Made by a program: the position numbers and the translations under genes. The notes under the pieces are model-generated. The model was not told where the DNA came from. It searched no databases and saw nothing but the letters and a program-made list of their open reading frames with translations. Below are positions 16,046-23,985 of a DNA stretch of 64,000 nucleotides, one piece after another. Numbering within the stretch: position 1 is the first letter of the stretch; every line of letters begins with the position of its first letter. Source of the stretch: Limosilactobacillus caccae (GTDB lineage: Bacteria > Bacillota > Bacilli > Lactobacillales > Lactobacillaceae); the NCBI RefSeq assembly GCF_900156885.1, contig NZ_FTOY01000009.1:62001-126000 (forward strand), read 5' to 3'.

Positions 16046-16062
16046 GACTGAATTTTTCAGTC
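16046..16062 (+). other. Short hairpin between the reductase and transporter genes
   Basis: GACTGAA and TTCAGTC flank a 3-base loop. No T run follows, so read-through to the transporter gene is expected. Confidence 0.4.
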
Positions 16063-16096
16063 TCCTGCAATTATTGATTATATAAGGGATAGGAAA

Positions 16097-17518
16097 ATGA
16101 AAAAGTTAGAAAGTGTTAATTACAAGGGGTTCATTTGGCCGGTTATTATTGGCGTGGTCCTATGGCTGATGACCCCGATTAAGCCAGCCGCAGTACCAGT
16201 TGCTGGTTGGCATATGTTTGCCTTGTTTGTTGCGACAATTATCGCATGTATTACCCGGCCGCTGCCAATCGGTGGTGTTTCAATCGTTGCCTTTGCCTTA
16301 ACGGTCCTTACCAAGACCGTCCCAATGGACAAGGCGATCGTCGGGTTCGGGAATGCCTCCATCTGGATGATTGCGATGGCCTTCTTCATTGCCCGGGGCT
16401 TTATTAAGACTGGCCTTGGTCGGCGGATTGCATTGAATTTCGTCAAGGCCTTCGGGAAACGAACGCTGGGGTTAGCCTACTCATTAATTGGGGTGGACTT
16501 GATCCTAGCACCGGCAACGCCAAGTAACACGGCCCGTGCCGGTGGGGTGTTATACCCAATCATCAAGTCACTGTCCCAGTCATTTGGCTCTGACCCGAAG
16601 GACGGGACAGAACGCAAGATTGGTTCATTCTTGATCTTTGCAGAGTACCACGGTGACATGATTACTGCGGCCATGTTCATGACAGCCATGGCCGCCAACC
16701 CGTTAGTCCAAACCCTTGCTAAGGGCAACGGCGTCAACATTAGCTGGGTTGGCTGGTTCTTGGCTGCCCTGGTTCCAGGAATTATTTCCCTGGTAATTGT
16801 TCCATGGTTGATTTACAAGATGTATCCACCGGAGATTAAGGAAACGCCTAATGCTAAGCAATGGGCGGAAGATCAGCTTACCGAAATGGGGCCAATGACC
16901 TTACCGGAAAAGTTGATGGCGGTAATCTTTGTGATTGCATTGGTATTGTGGATTGTCGGTAGCTTTATCGGGATTGACGCCACCCTGGCAGCATTTATTG
17001 CCTTAGGACTCTTGCTCTTGACAGGGGTTCTCAGCTGGCAAGATGTTTTGCACGAAACTGGTGCCTGGAACACACTGACTTGGTTCTCCGTCCTTGTAAT
17101 GATGGCCGGTTCCTTAACGAGCTTAGGATTTATTCCATGGTTGAGTAAGGCGGTTGGTAGTTCCCTTCATGGCATGAACTGGGTATTAGTATTGATCATT
17201 TTGATCGTCGTTTACTTCTACTCCCACTACCTTTTTGCCAGCTCAACGGCCCATGTTACTGCAATGTACAGTGCCTTCTTAGCCGTCGCTATTTCTGCCA
17301 ACGTGCCACCAATGTTGGCTGCATTGATGCTTGGTTTCTTCGGTAACCTGATGGCATCAACGACCCACTATGCTTCTGGTCCAGCCCCTGTTCTCTTCGG
17401 TTCTGGCTACGTTCCACAAGCTAAGTGGTGGTCACTTAACCTTGTCCTCGGTATCTTCTACCTGGTCGTTTGGATTGGGATCGGTAGTATGTGGATGAAG
17501 GTTATCGGTATGTGGTAG
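16097..17518 (+). CDS. DASS-family dicarboxylate transporter
   Basis: 473 residues with about twelve hydrophobic helices. It belongs to the divalent anion:sodium symporter family (CitT / 2-oxoglutarate-malate translocator branch). The substrate- and ion-binding SNT-type motifs are present: ATPSNTARAGG near residue 143 and SSTAHVTAMYSAF near residue 385. Members move malate, fumarate, succinate or citrate, often as exchangers. Placed behind fumC and the fumarate reductase, a malate or fumarate import, or malate/succinate antiport, role is the best inference. The start follows ATAAGGGATAGG. It ends at a clear terminator, closing the operon. Confidence 0.88.
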   Translation: MKKLESVNYKGFIWPVIIGVVLWLMTPIKPAAVPVAGWHMFALFVATIIACITRPLPIGGVSIVAFALTVLTKTVPMDKAIVGFGNASIWMIAMAFFIARGFIKTGLGRRIALNFVKAFGKRTLGLAYSLIGVDLILAPATPSNTARAGGVLYPIIKSLSQSFGSDPKDGTERKIGSFLIFAEYHGDMITAAMFMTAMAANPLVQTLAKGNGVNISWVGWFLAALVPGIISLVIVPWLIYKMYPPEIKETPNAKQWAEDQLTEMGPMTLPEKLMAVIFVIALVLWIVGSFIGIDATLAAFIALGLLLLTGVLSWQDVLHETGAWNTLTWFSVLVMMAGSLTSLGFIPWLSKAVGSSLHGMNWVLVLIILIVVYFYSHYLFASSTAHVTAMYSAFLAVAISANVPPMLAALMLGFFGNLMASTTHYASGPAPVLFGSGYVPQAKWWSLNLVLGIFYLVVWIGIGSMWMKVIGMW

Positions 17519-17550
17519 GCAGCTTGGTAACTTTGATAACAGATAAAATT

Positions 17551-17580
17551 AAGAGACGAGATTTTCTGGTCTCTTTTTTG
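17551..17580 (+). terminator. Terminator of the fumarate operon
   Basis: AAGAGAC pairs with GTCTCTT, followed by T6. Confidence 0.85.
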
Positions 17581-17645
17581 TTTTTAAATAAATTTTGACG
17601 TAAGATAATAATTGTTATTTTATTATTTTAGGAAGGAATAAGACG

Positions 17646-18533
17646 ATGAACACTCGTGACCTCCAGTATTTTGTTACCTTGGTAAAATTTAAAAATTATA
17701 CACAAGTAGCAAACTATTTTAATGTTTCGCAGCCAAGTATTACCCAGGCAATTCGTCGCCTTGAACAGGAATTTGATACCAAGTTGGTCAGAAAGGACCG
17801 GGTCCACCGTGACGAGATGATTACTCGCAGTGGGCAGCTCCTCTATAAAAAAGCGGTGGCCATTAACGAGAAGATTGCGGTTGCCCACCAGGAAATTTCC
17901 CGGGTTAACCAGAAGCAAATTCATTTCGGCCTACCACCGATTATCGGGAAGCTGTACATTTCACATATCGTTAGCAGTTTTGCCAAGTCCCTGTTACAGC
18001 GGATCAAAATCGAATCAGTGGGGTCCCATGACCTACTGAGGGACTTACAAAAGGGAAGAATTGACATTGCTGTCCTGGGCTCGACTGCTCCAATTAATGA
18101 ACCGGGCATTTTTGCTGAGCTGGTCGCAACACGGCCATTCGCAATTATTGTCGGTGAAAATCACCGCTTAGCCAAACGAAAACGGGTGAGTTTTAAGGAA
18201 CTGACGGATGAACTATTTATCAATTATGACCAGCAGTACGTTCATCAGGCCGCCTTTCAAGCCTACTGTACCTATGCCCAAGTCAAACCGCAAACGGCTG
18301 TCTATAAGGTGCCGAATATCTCCTGGATTAAGGAATTGGTGCGGCAAGGCAAGGGGATCAGCCTAATGGTTAAGGATGCGGTGGAAAACGAGCCGGGCAT
18401 TGTCGCCCTTGACATCAGTGACCCGATTCCAGAAAAGTTCTATATTTCGATTGCCACCCGGGAGGATTATGTCTTAAGCCCAGACGAAGAGCAGTTGATT
18501 GAGCAGTTAAAGGAGATTTCGCTGACTGCTTGA
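17646..18533 (+). CDS. LysR-family transcriptional regulator, paralogue of MleR
   Basis: 295 residues starting at an ATG eight bases after AGGAAGGA. The N-terminal winged helix (YFVTLVKFKNYTQVANYFNVSQPSITQAIRRLEQEFDTKL) and the effector domain (HFGLPPIIGKLYIS, RIDIAVLGSTAPINEPG) closely parallel the LysR protein at 10167. It sits directly downstream of, and in the same direction as, the fumC-reductase-transporter operon, with its own AT-rich promoter region (TTGACG at 17595). It likely senses a C4-dicarboxylate and controls that operon, but the target is inferred from position only. Confidence 0.82.
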   Translation: MNTRDLQYFVTLVKFKNYTQVANYFNVSQPSITQAIRRLEQEFDTKLVRKDRVHRDEMITRSGQLLYKKAVAINEKIAVAHQEISRVNQKQIHFGLPPIIGKLYISHIVSSFAKSLLQRIKIESVGSHDLLRDLQKGRIDIAVLGSTAPINEPGIFAELVATRPFAIIVGENHRLAKRKRVSFKELTDELFINYDQQYVHQAAFQAYCTYAQVKPQTAVYKVPNISWIKELVRQGKGISLMVKDAVENEPGIVALDISDPIPEKFYISIATREDYVLSPDEEQLIEQLKEISLTA

Positions 18534-18582
18534 CAGGGGCCGTATAATTAAATAGTTAAGATAAATTAGAGAAGGAGTTTTA

Positions 18583-19956
18583 GTGGTCGTGAGTAAAGAA
18601 GCGAATGATACGCCGATTGGTTTTGAGCCTACAGAACACCTGTCGGAAAAACACCATATGGCAATTCCCTGGCATGATTTTTTTACAAATGATAATTTCA
18701 CCCCCGCCTATGAAGCAAACCTCGTTGAGCGGGCCGCAATTGTTGGCCGAATTGGGTTGATGATGCTTTCCTATGGGACCGGGGCATGGCGTGTCCGTGA
18801 TTCAATGAATACCGTTGCCCGGACATTAAAAATGACCTGTTCGGTTGACATCGGCTTGGTCTCACTTGAGTATACTTGCATGGATGCCCACCACAGTTAT
18901 ACCCAGGCGTTGTCACTGCCAAGTACCAGTGTGAATACGACTAAATTGTCCAAAATGGAACGGTTTATTAAGGAGTTTGAGCAAAGCGGCAGTGAGATGA
19001 CGATTGGGGAGATTCATGCCCGCCTTGAAAATATTGCGCACTCCAAGGGAAACTATGCTCCTTACCAGGTTGCCTTAGCGGCTGCACTTGCATGTAGCGC
19101 CTTCGTCTTCCTCCTCGGGGGTGGGGTCGTTGAAATGGTATGCAGCTTCATTGGGGCAGGACTTGGTAACTACATTCGGCGAAAGCTGATTGACCGCCAC
19201 ATTACCCTTTTTGCCTGCGTGGCAGTGGCAGTAGCGGTTGCCTGCTTGTCGTACTTACTAGCGCTCAGCTTAATGCAACTGATCTTCAACGTTAGTTCAC
19301 GGCATGAGGCCGGCTACATTGGGGCGATGCTCTTCATTATCCCGGGCTTCCCCTTCATCACGAGTGGCCTTGACATTTCAAAGCTTGATATGCGGTCAGG
19401 CCTTGAACGGCTCACTTACGCCGTTGCGATTATTACGGTGGCAACCCTTGTCGGTTGGATTGTGGCATTGATGGTTAATTTACGGCCAGAAAACTTTGCG
19501 CCGTTGTCATTATCAACGATGGCCCTGTTCTTATTGCGGATTCCGGCAAGTTTTTGCGGGGTCTTTGGCTTCTCCATCATGTTTAATAGTACCCCGAAAA
19601 TGGCCGCAACCGCGGGATGCATTGGGGCGGTCGCCAATACCCTACGGCTAGAGTTAACCGATTTGACCGGGATTCCGGCGGGGGCCGCTGCCTTTCTTGG
19701 GGCGCTAGTCGCTGGGTTATTAGCATCGGTTGTTAAGCGCAAGATTCACTATCCGCAGATCTCCATCACCGTCCCTTCCATCGTTATTATGGTCCCTGGC
19801 CTATACATGTACCGGGCAATGTATAATATCGGGCTGACGTCAATTAGTGTGGGGACCCTTTGGATGACCAAGGCGCTCTTGATTGTTGTCTTCTTGCCAA
19901 TGGGCTTGATTGCTGCGCGGATCCTTACCGATACCAAGTGGCGGCATAATGGTTAG
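18583..19956 (+). CDS. thrE: Threonine/serine exporter family protein, fused ThrE (DUF1212-DUF3815)
   Basis: 457 residues from the GTG at 18583, five bases after GGAG; a GTG at 18589 is also possible. Residues 45-260 form the ThrE N-terminal domain (AAIVGRIGLMMLSYGTGAWRVRDSMNTVARTL and the IPGFPFITSGLDISKLDMRSGLERL block spanning into the first helices). Residues 320-450 form the second membrane domain (RIPASFCGVFGFSIMF, TGIPAGAAAFLGALVAGLLA, VPSIVIMVPGLYMYRAMYNI). About ten membrane helices are expected. The family exports threonine and serine using proton motive force; the true substrate here is untested. A two-gene version of the same system lies at 42345-43585. Confidence 0.85.
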   Translation: MVVSKEANDTPIGFEPTEHLSEKHHMAIPWHDFFTNDNFTPAYEANLVERAAIVGRIGLMMLSYGTGAWRVRDSMNTVARTLKMTCSVDIGLVSLEYTCMDAHHSYTQALSLPSTSVNTTKLSKMERFIKEFEQSGSEMTIGEIHARLENIAHSKGNYAPYQVALAAALACSAFVFLLGGGVVEMVCSFIGAGLGNYIRRKLIDRHITLFACVAVAVAVACLSYLLALSLMQLIFNVSSRHEAGYIGAMLFIIPGFPFITSGLDISKLDMRSGLERLTYAVAIITVATLVGWIVALMVNLRPENFAPLSLSTMALFLLRIPASFCGVFGFSIMFNSTPKMAATAGCIGAVANTLRLELTDLTGIPAGAAAFLGALVAGLLASVVKRKIHYPQISITVPSIVIMVPGLYMYRAMYNIGLTSISVGTLWMTKALLIVVFLPMGLIAARILTDTKWRHNG

Positions 19957-19968
19957 CTGGTGAAGATG

Positions 19969-20622
19969 ATGATTGCAGAATATCCAGCAGACCTGTTAGC
20001 AGAGGTCAAACAAAAAACGGCTGACCGGCAGCTGGCTGGTTTTACCCCGGGACAGGGGATGCTGCACCCCGATTTGATGCTAGTTGGTGAAGCCCCTGGA
20101 CGGCATGAGGAAAAGGTTAACATTCCCTTTTCGGGGGCGTCGGGACAAGAGCTGATAAAGTTTGTTAGTTCAATTGGTTATTCCCGGGAGACGGTTTACA
20201 TCACGAGTGTTGTCCGTCAGCGCCCTTACAGTGTCAAACGGGTGAAAGACAAAAAGACGGGAGAAGTAATCGAAAAGACCCCTAACCGGACACCGACCAA
20301 GAAAGAGGTACTAGCATTTGGCCCGTTATTTGACTGGGAGTTGGCGATGGTTCAACCGCGCATTATCGTTCCCCTTGGCAATACCGCTTTGCAACGATTA
20401 CTCGGTAGTCGCGCTAATATTGGGAAGTTGCACGGGCAGCTTATCGAACGGCCAATTCAAAAGGTAACAGCTGACCACCGGGGATACCAGTTTACCGCGG
20501 AAAAACACCTGCTTGTGCCGATGTACCATCCGGCGGCGGTCTTGTATGCCCGCAGGTTAGAACCGGTAATTAGAGAAGACTGGTTGGCCCTCGGGCGGAT
20601 AGTAAAAACGATTAAAGATTAA
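19969..20622 (+). CDS. Uracil-DNA glycosylase superfamily protein, family 4-like, cysteine-free
   Basis: 217 residues from the ATG at 19969 (GGTGA five bases upstream); in-frame GTG/ATG codons at 19960 and 19966 are alternatives. Family landmarks: LMLVGEAPGRHEEK (motif 1, near residue 37), PFSGASGQEL, YITSVVRQRP, IIVPLGNTALQRLLG, and the terminal MYHPAAVLYARR (motif 2 with the catalytic-region His). Family 4 enzymes remove uracil from DNA and use four cysteines for an iron-sulfur cluster. This protein contains no cysteine at all, so it cannot bind that cluster. It may be a cluster-free derivative or have another substrate. It lies 12 bases downstream of thrE, probably co-transcribed. Confidence 0.8.
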   Translation: MIAEYPADLLAEVKQKTADRQLAGFTPGQGMLHPDLMLVGEAPGRHEEKVNIPFSGASGQELIKFVSSIGYSRETVYITSVVRQRPYSVKRVKDKKTGEVIEKTPNRTPTKKEVLAFGPLFDWELAMVQPRIIVPLGNTALQRLLGSRANIGKLHGQLIERPIQKVTADHRGYQFTAEKHLLVPMYHPAAVLYARRLEPVIREDWLALGRIVKTIKD

Positions 20623-20667
20623 TTATCTATTTGCTGTTTTTGATTGTATAATAGAAAACAGTCCGAA

Positions 20668-20713
20668 AAAGAGAGTGAGACGACGCATTTGCAGAAATCT
20701 CATTCTCTTTATT
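20668..20713 (+). terminator. Hairpin in the leader of the MFS gene
   Basis: AAAGAGAGTGAGA and TCTCATTCTCTTT pair over 13 positions (one G-U) with a 17-base loop and a short T-rich tail. It lies after a TATAAT at 20647 and before the start codon, so it may attenuate the MFS gene or terminate the upstream one. Confidence 0.45.
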
Positions 20714-20742
20714 TATGTGTGTGAAAATAAGGAGATGGGAAT

Positions 20743-22218
20743 GTGGAACAGCAGCAACGAAGGACGATCGTTACCGGAGCGTTGCTCTTGTCGAATATCA
20801 TGGCCGGGATGGACGGGACAATTGTCAACACGGCCCTTCCGGCAATTACCAGTGACTTACATGGCCTGCAATATATGGGCTGGATCATTGCAACTTTTTT
20901 GCTGGGAATGGCGGTAGCAACGCCACTGTGGAGTAAGCTTGGTGAACATAAGGGAAATAAGCAAGCTTACATTACCGCAACGACAATGTTTTTAATTGGG
21001 GCGATTTTTCAAGGATTAGCGCCGAATATTTTATGGTTTATCATCGCCCGTACCGTGATGGGGATTGGTGCCGGGGGGATGAATACAATCCCGTTCATCG
21101 TCTTTGCGGAACTCTACCAAAACTTAAAAAAGCGGGCACAGGTGTTAGGAATTGCGAGCGCGTGCTTTGGGACGGCGTCAATTATCGGGCCGCTCCTTGG
21201 TGGGTGGATTGTTGACGCGTTGAGCTGGCACTGGGTGTTTTATGTCAATGTCCCGATTGCGCTGGTGGCAATTACAATCGTCAGCCTTTTCTACAAAAAC
21301 GTTAAAAAACAAGCTGCTGGTAAGCCCGTTGATTACCTTGGGGCAAGCTTATTGGTTGTTAGCCTAGTGATGATTCTAGTGGCGGTTCAGCTGATTGGTT
21401 CCGCCTCCGGAATAATGATTGCGGCGCTAATTATCATCGGCCTGCTCCTCCTTGCCTGGATGGCCAAGGTTGATAGCAAGGCTGCTGACCCGATTGTCCC
21501 GAGTCGGCTGTTTAAAAACCGCGAACTAGTGGTTGACTTCTTACTCTTCGTAATCATCTGGGGTTCTTTTATCGCTTTTGTGACCTACATTCCAATGTGG
21601 GCGCAGGGGATCTTGGGTTTAAGTGCTCTTCTCGGGGGAATGACCCAGATTCCTGGCGCGGTGACCAACTTTATCGGGTCAGAACTCGTCCCTATCTTGC
21701 AAGACCGGTGGGGGAAATACTGGATCGTTACCTGCGGGGCGGCGTCGATTTTTATTGCCTATCTCGGCTTAATGGTTGGCGGACAGGGGTCTCCGTTCTG
21801 GTTGATTTTACTGATGGGGGCTTTTGAAGGCTTTGGTGTCGGCTTGGTCTTTAATATCCTACAAATTAATGTTCAAACTGATGCGGAGTTACGCGATGTC
21901 CCCATCGCTACTTCGTTAGGGTACCTTCTGCGGATCCTTAGTCAAACCTTGATGTCGGCGGTTTATGGGGTGATCTTAAACCAAGAGTTATTCCGTGGCG
22001 TGCAGACTCATCAGGGCATTACCATGCGGATGTTAAATCAGCTGTCAAACGCTAAAACCGCCGGAAGCCTGCCACAGTCACGGCTTCCGCTGATGCGCAC
22101 AATCCTGTATAATGGCTACCAAAATATTATCGTGGCCGCGGTTATCCTGATTGTTGTCGCGTTAGTGGTGGTTATTTCGTTAGGCTGGAAGAACCATTTG
22201 CGACGGGTAAACGGCTGA
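20743..22218 (+). CDS. MFS multidrug-type transporter, DHA2 (14-helix) family
   Basis: 491 residues starting at a GTG eight bases after AAGGAG; an out-of-frame ATG two bases earlier is not used. The N-terminus (MAGMDGTIVNTALPAI) is the DHA2 motif D1, followed by the motif A-like LWSKLGEHKGNK, the motif C-like GIASACFGTASIIGPLLGGWIVD and the NVPIALVAI block. Fourteen membrane helices are likely. Such proteins export drugs or other amphiphiles by proton antiport; substrate unknown. It is monocistronic, with a hairpin in the leader and a terminator behind. Confidence 0.88.
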   Translation: MEQQQRRTIVTGALLLSNIMAGMDGTIVNTALPAITSDLHGLQYMGWIIATFLLGMAVATPLWSKLGEHKGNKQAYITATTMFLIGAIFQGLAPNILWFIIARTVMGIGAGGMNTIPFIVFAELYQNLKKRAQVLGIASACFGTASIIGPLLGGWIVDALSWHWVFYVNVPIALVAITIVSLFYKNVKKQAAGKPVDYLGASLLVVSLVMILVAVQLIGSASGIMIAALIIIGLLLLAWMAKVDSKAADPIVPSRLFKNRELVVDFLLFVIIWGSFIAFVTYIPMWAQGILGLSALLGGMTQIPGAVTNFIGSELVPILQDRWGKYWIVTCGAASIFIAYLGLMVGGQGSPFWLILLMGAFEGFGVGLVFNILQINVQTDAELRDVPIATSLGYLLRILSQTLMSAVYGVILNQELFRGVQTHQGITMRMLNQLSNAKTAGSLPQSRLPLMRTILYNGYQNIIVAAVILIVVALVVVISLGWKNHLRRVNG

Positions 22219-22248
22219 TATTATAACAGTTATCGAAAATTAAGCAAC

Positions 22249-22280
22249 GAGCCCCTAGGTTAGCCAACGGGGGCTTTTTT
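22249..22280 (+). terminator. Terminator of the MFS gene
   Basis: GAGCCCC pairs with GGGGGCT, followed by T6. The loop carries CTAGGTTAG, a motif also seen in the long palindrome at 34739-34845. Confidence 0.85.
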
Positions 22281-22365
22281 GCTTTTAAATTAAATTTTAA
22301 CTAAAAATATTATGATTGCGTGTTAGGATAGGACTAAGAGATTAAATTAAGCAGAACTATTATTC

Positions 22366-23352
22366 GTGGAAAGAATAAAGAGTTTTAATGCCCAGGTTGC
22401 ATCGCGGCTTGCTAATAATCTTGAGGCAAGCTTACGTGAATTGCGACGGTGCGGTGACCACCGTTCCAGCAAGGCAACCCTGGTCGAAATGGGCATCCAG
22501 TTAAGCGGGTTTAAAAATGACCTTGCAGAAGATAATAAATTTGCGGCGATGGTCAATAACGCCCGGCTTGATAATGACGTCCCCTACCTGTTGCCTGATG
22601 GCTTACTAACAGTTACGGCACGGCGACAAGAGGCTGATGGGGTGACGACCTACGTTTTGAATGACCACGGGGAAGGACAACGGGTTGTCATCTACCTTAC
22701 AGGAGGCGCATACCTCCAACGGCCGGATAAGACCCATTGGCAGTATTTGGACCGGCTTGCTCAGGAAAGCGGGGCAAAAGTTTATGTGCCACTCTATTCC
22801 TTAGCGCCACAGTGCACCTTCCAGGTGGCCTACCAGGAATTAGCCAACCTATACGCTGACCTGTACGCGCTGAGTCCTGCCAGTGAGATTACCTTGATGG
22901 GGGACTCTGCTGGTGGTGGCCTAGCAGCAGGCTTTTGTGAATACCTGGCTGCGCACGGGTTGCCACAGCCCGGGCACTTGATCCTCTTTTCCCCGTGGCT
23001 TGACCTTGACTTAACGAACCCGGTAATCAGCAAGTATGAAGCTTGTGATGTGACACTGGCGGTTAGTGGGTTACGAAAGATTGCGACGATGTGGGCTGGA
23101 GAGGTCGACCACCATGATTACCGGCTGAGTCCCCTGCGTGGTGACCTTACCCAGTTCCGCGATGTGGCGGTTTATTCCGGTACCCGGGAGATTATGTATC
23201 CTGACGTGACCCAGTTTGTCCAGAAATTACGGCAGGCGGGGATACCAGTCTACTACGGACCGGGAAGAAACCTGTTTCATATTTTCCCGCTATACCAGAT
23301 TCCAGAGGCACGAGCGGTGATGAAGCAGGTAGTAACAATGATTAACAAATGA
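22366..23352 (+). CDS. Alpha/beta hydrolase, hormone-sensitive lipase-like family
   Basis: 328 residues with a GTG start; no strong ribosome site is visible, so the start is uncertain. It has the oxyanion-hole TGGAYLQRP in place of the usual HGGG/A, the nucleophile elbow GDSAGGGLAAGF (Ser near residue 181), an acid-region PDVTQF and a C-terminal LFHIFP with the probable catalytic His. The family hydrolyses short carboxylic esters; the natural substrate is unknown. It is cytoplasmic. Twelve bases separate it from the DJ-1 gene, so the two are probably one transcript. Confidence 0.82.
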   Translation: MERIKSFNAQVASRLANNLEASLRELRRCGDHRSSKATLVEMGIQLSGFKNDLAEDNKFAAMVNNARLDNDVPYLLPDGLLTVTARRQEADGVTTYVLNDHGEGQRVVIYLTGGAYLQRPDKTHWQYLDRLAQESGAKVYVPLYSLAPQCTFQVAYQELANLYADLYALSPASEITLMGDSAGGGLAAGFCEYLAAHGLPQPGHLILFSPWLDLDLTNPVISKYEACDVTLAVSGLRKIATMWAGEVDHHDYRLSPLRGDLTQFRDVAVYSGTREIMYPDVTQFVQKLRQAGIPVYYGPGRNLFHIFPLYQIPEARAVMKQVVTMINK

Positions 23353-23364
23353 TGGGGTGATATT

Positions 23365-23937
23365 TTGACAAAAGTTGCAGTGATGTTTGCACCAGGTTGT
23401 GAAGAAGTTGAAGGATTGACGATTATTGATGTGTTACGCCGGATGGGGATTGACGCCACGATGGTTGGCTTAGAAGATACCCATGTTCCGGGGGCACACG
23501 GGATTGAGCTGACCTGTGATACGGTAATGGACGACCACTTGCTTGACTATGACCTAGTTGCCTTTCCTGGTGGTCGTGGTGGCGCACAGAAGCTTCGCGA
23601 TAATGAGCAATTAATGGCGTTAATGCAAAAGCGTCATGCACAGGGAAAGTGGAATGCGGCAATGTGTGCGGCACCAATTGCCCTTGCCCGTTACGGTTTA
23701 CTTGATAACCGTGATTACACATGCTTCCCTGGATTCAACGATGAAGTTGCGAAAATGACAACCAATGCTAACTTTAAAGAAGACATTACGGTTGTCGATG
23801 AAGAAGGAAAGATTGTCACTAGCCGTGGCCCAGCAACGGCCCTGGCCTTTGCTTACCGGATTGCGGAAGTTTTAGGCTACAAGACTGATGAAATCAAGCA
23901 TGAAATGCTATATGACTACTTGATGGAGCAAAAATAA
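23365..23937 (+). CDS. DJ-1/PfpI family protein
   Basis: 190 residues with a TTG start spaced normally from GGGGTGAT. It has VAVMFAPGCEEVEGLTIIDVLRR (with the conserved Glu), DLVAFPGGRGGAQKLRDNEQL, the nucleophile elbow AAMCAAPIALARYGLL (reactive Cys near residue 101) and TSRGPATALAFAYRIAEVLG. This pattern is the DJ-1/YajL/ThiJ subgroup, which includes protein deglycases, glyoxalases and redox chaperones; the activity here is not determined. It is cytoplasmic and probably co-transcribed with the hydrolase. Confidence 0.88.
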   Translation: MTKVAVMFAPGCEEVEGLTIIDVLRRMGIDATMVGLEDTHVPGAHGIELTCDTVMDDHLLDYDLVAFPGGRGGAQKLRDNEQLMALMQKRHAQGKWNAAMCAAPIALARYGLLDNRDYTCFPGFNDEVAKMTTNANFKEDITVVDEEGKIVTSRGPATALAFAYRIAEVLGYKTDEIKHEMLYDYLMEQK

Positions 23938-23984
23938 AAAAGGCGTTGCGCGATGGTAATTTACCATCAAGCGCAACGTCTTTT
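23936..23984. terminator. Bidirectional terminator between the DJ-1 gene and mprF
   Basis: A long stem: AAAAGGCGTTGCGC pairs with GCGCAACGTCTTTT and encloses a further perfect stem GATGGTAA/TTACCATC. Confidence 0.9.
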
Positions 23985-23985
23985 C

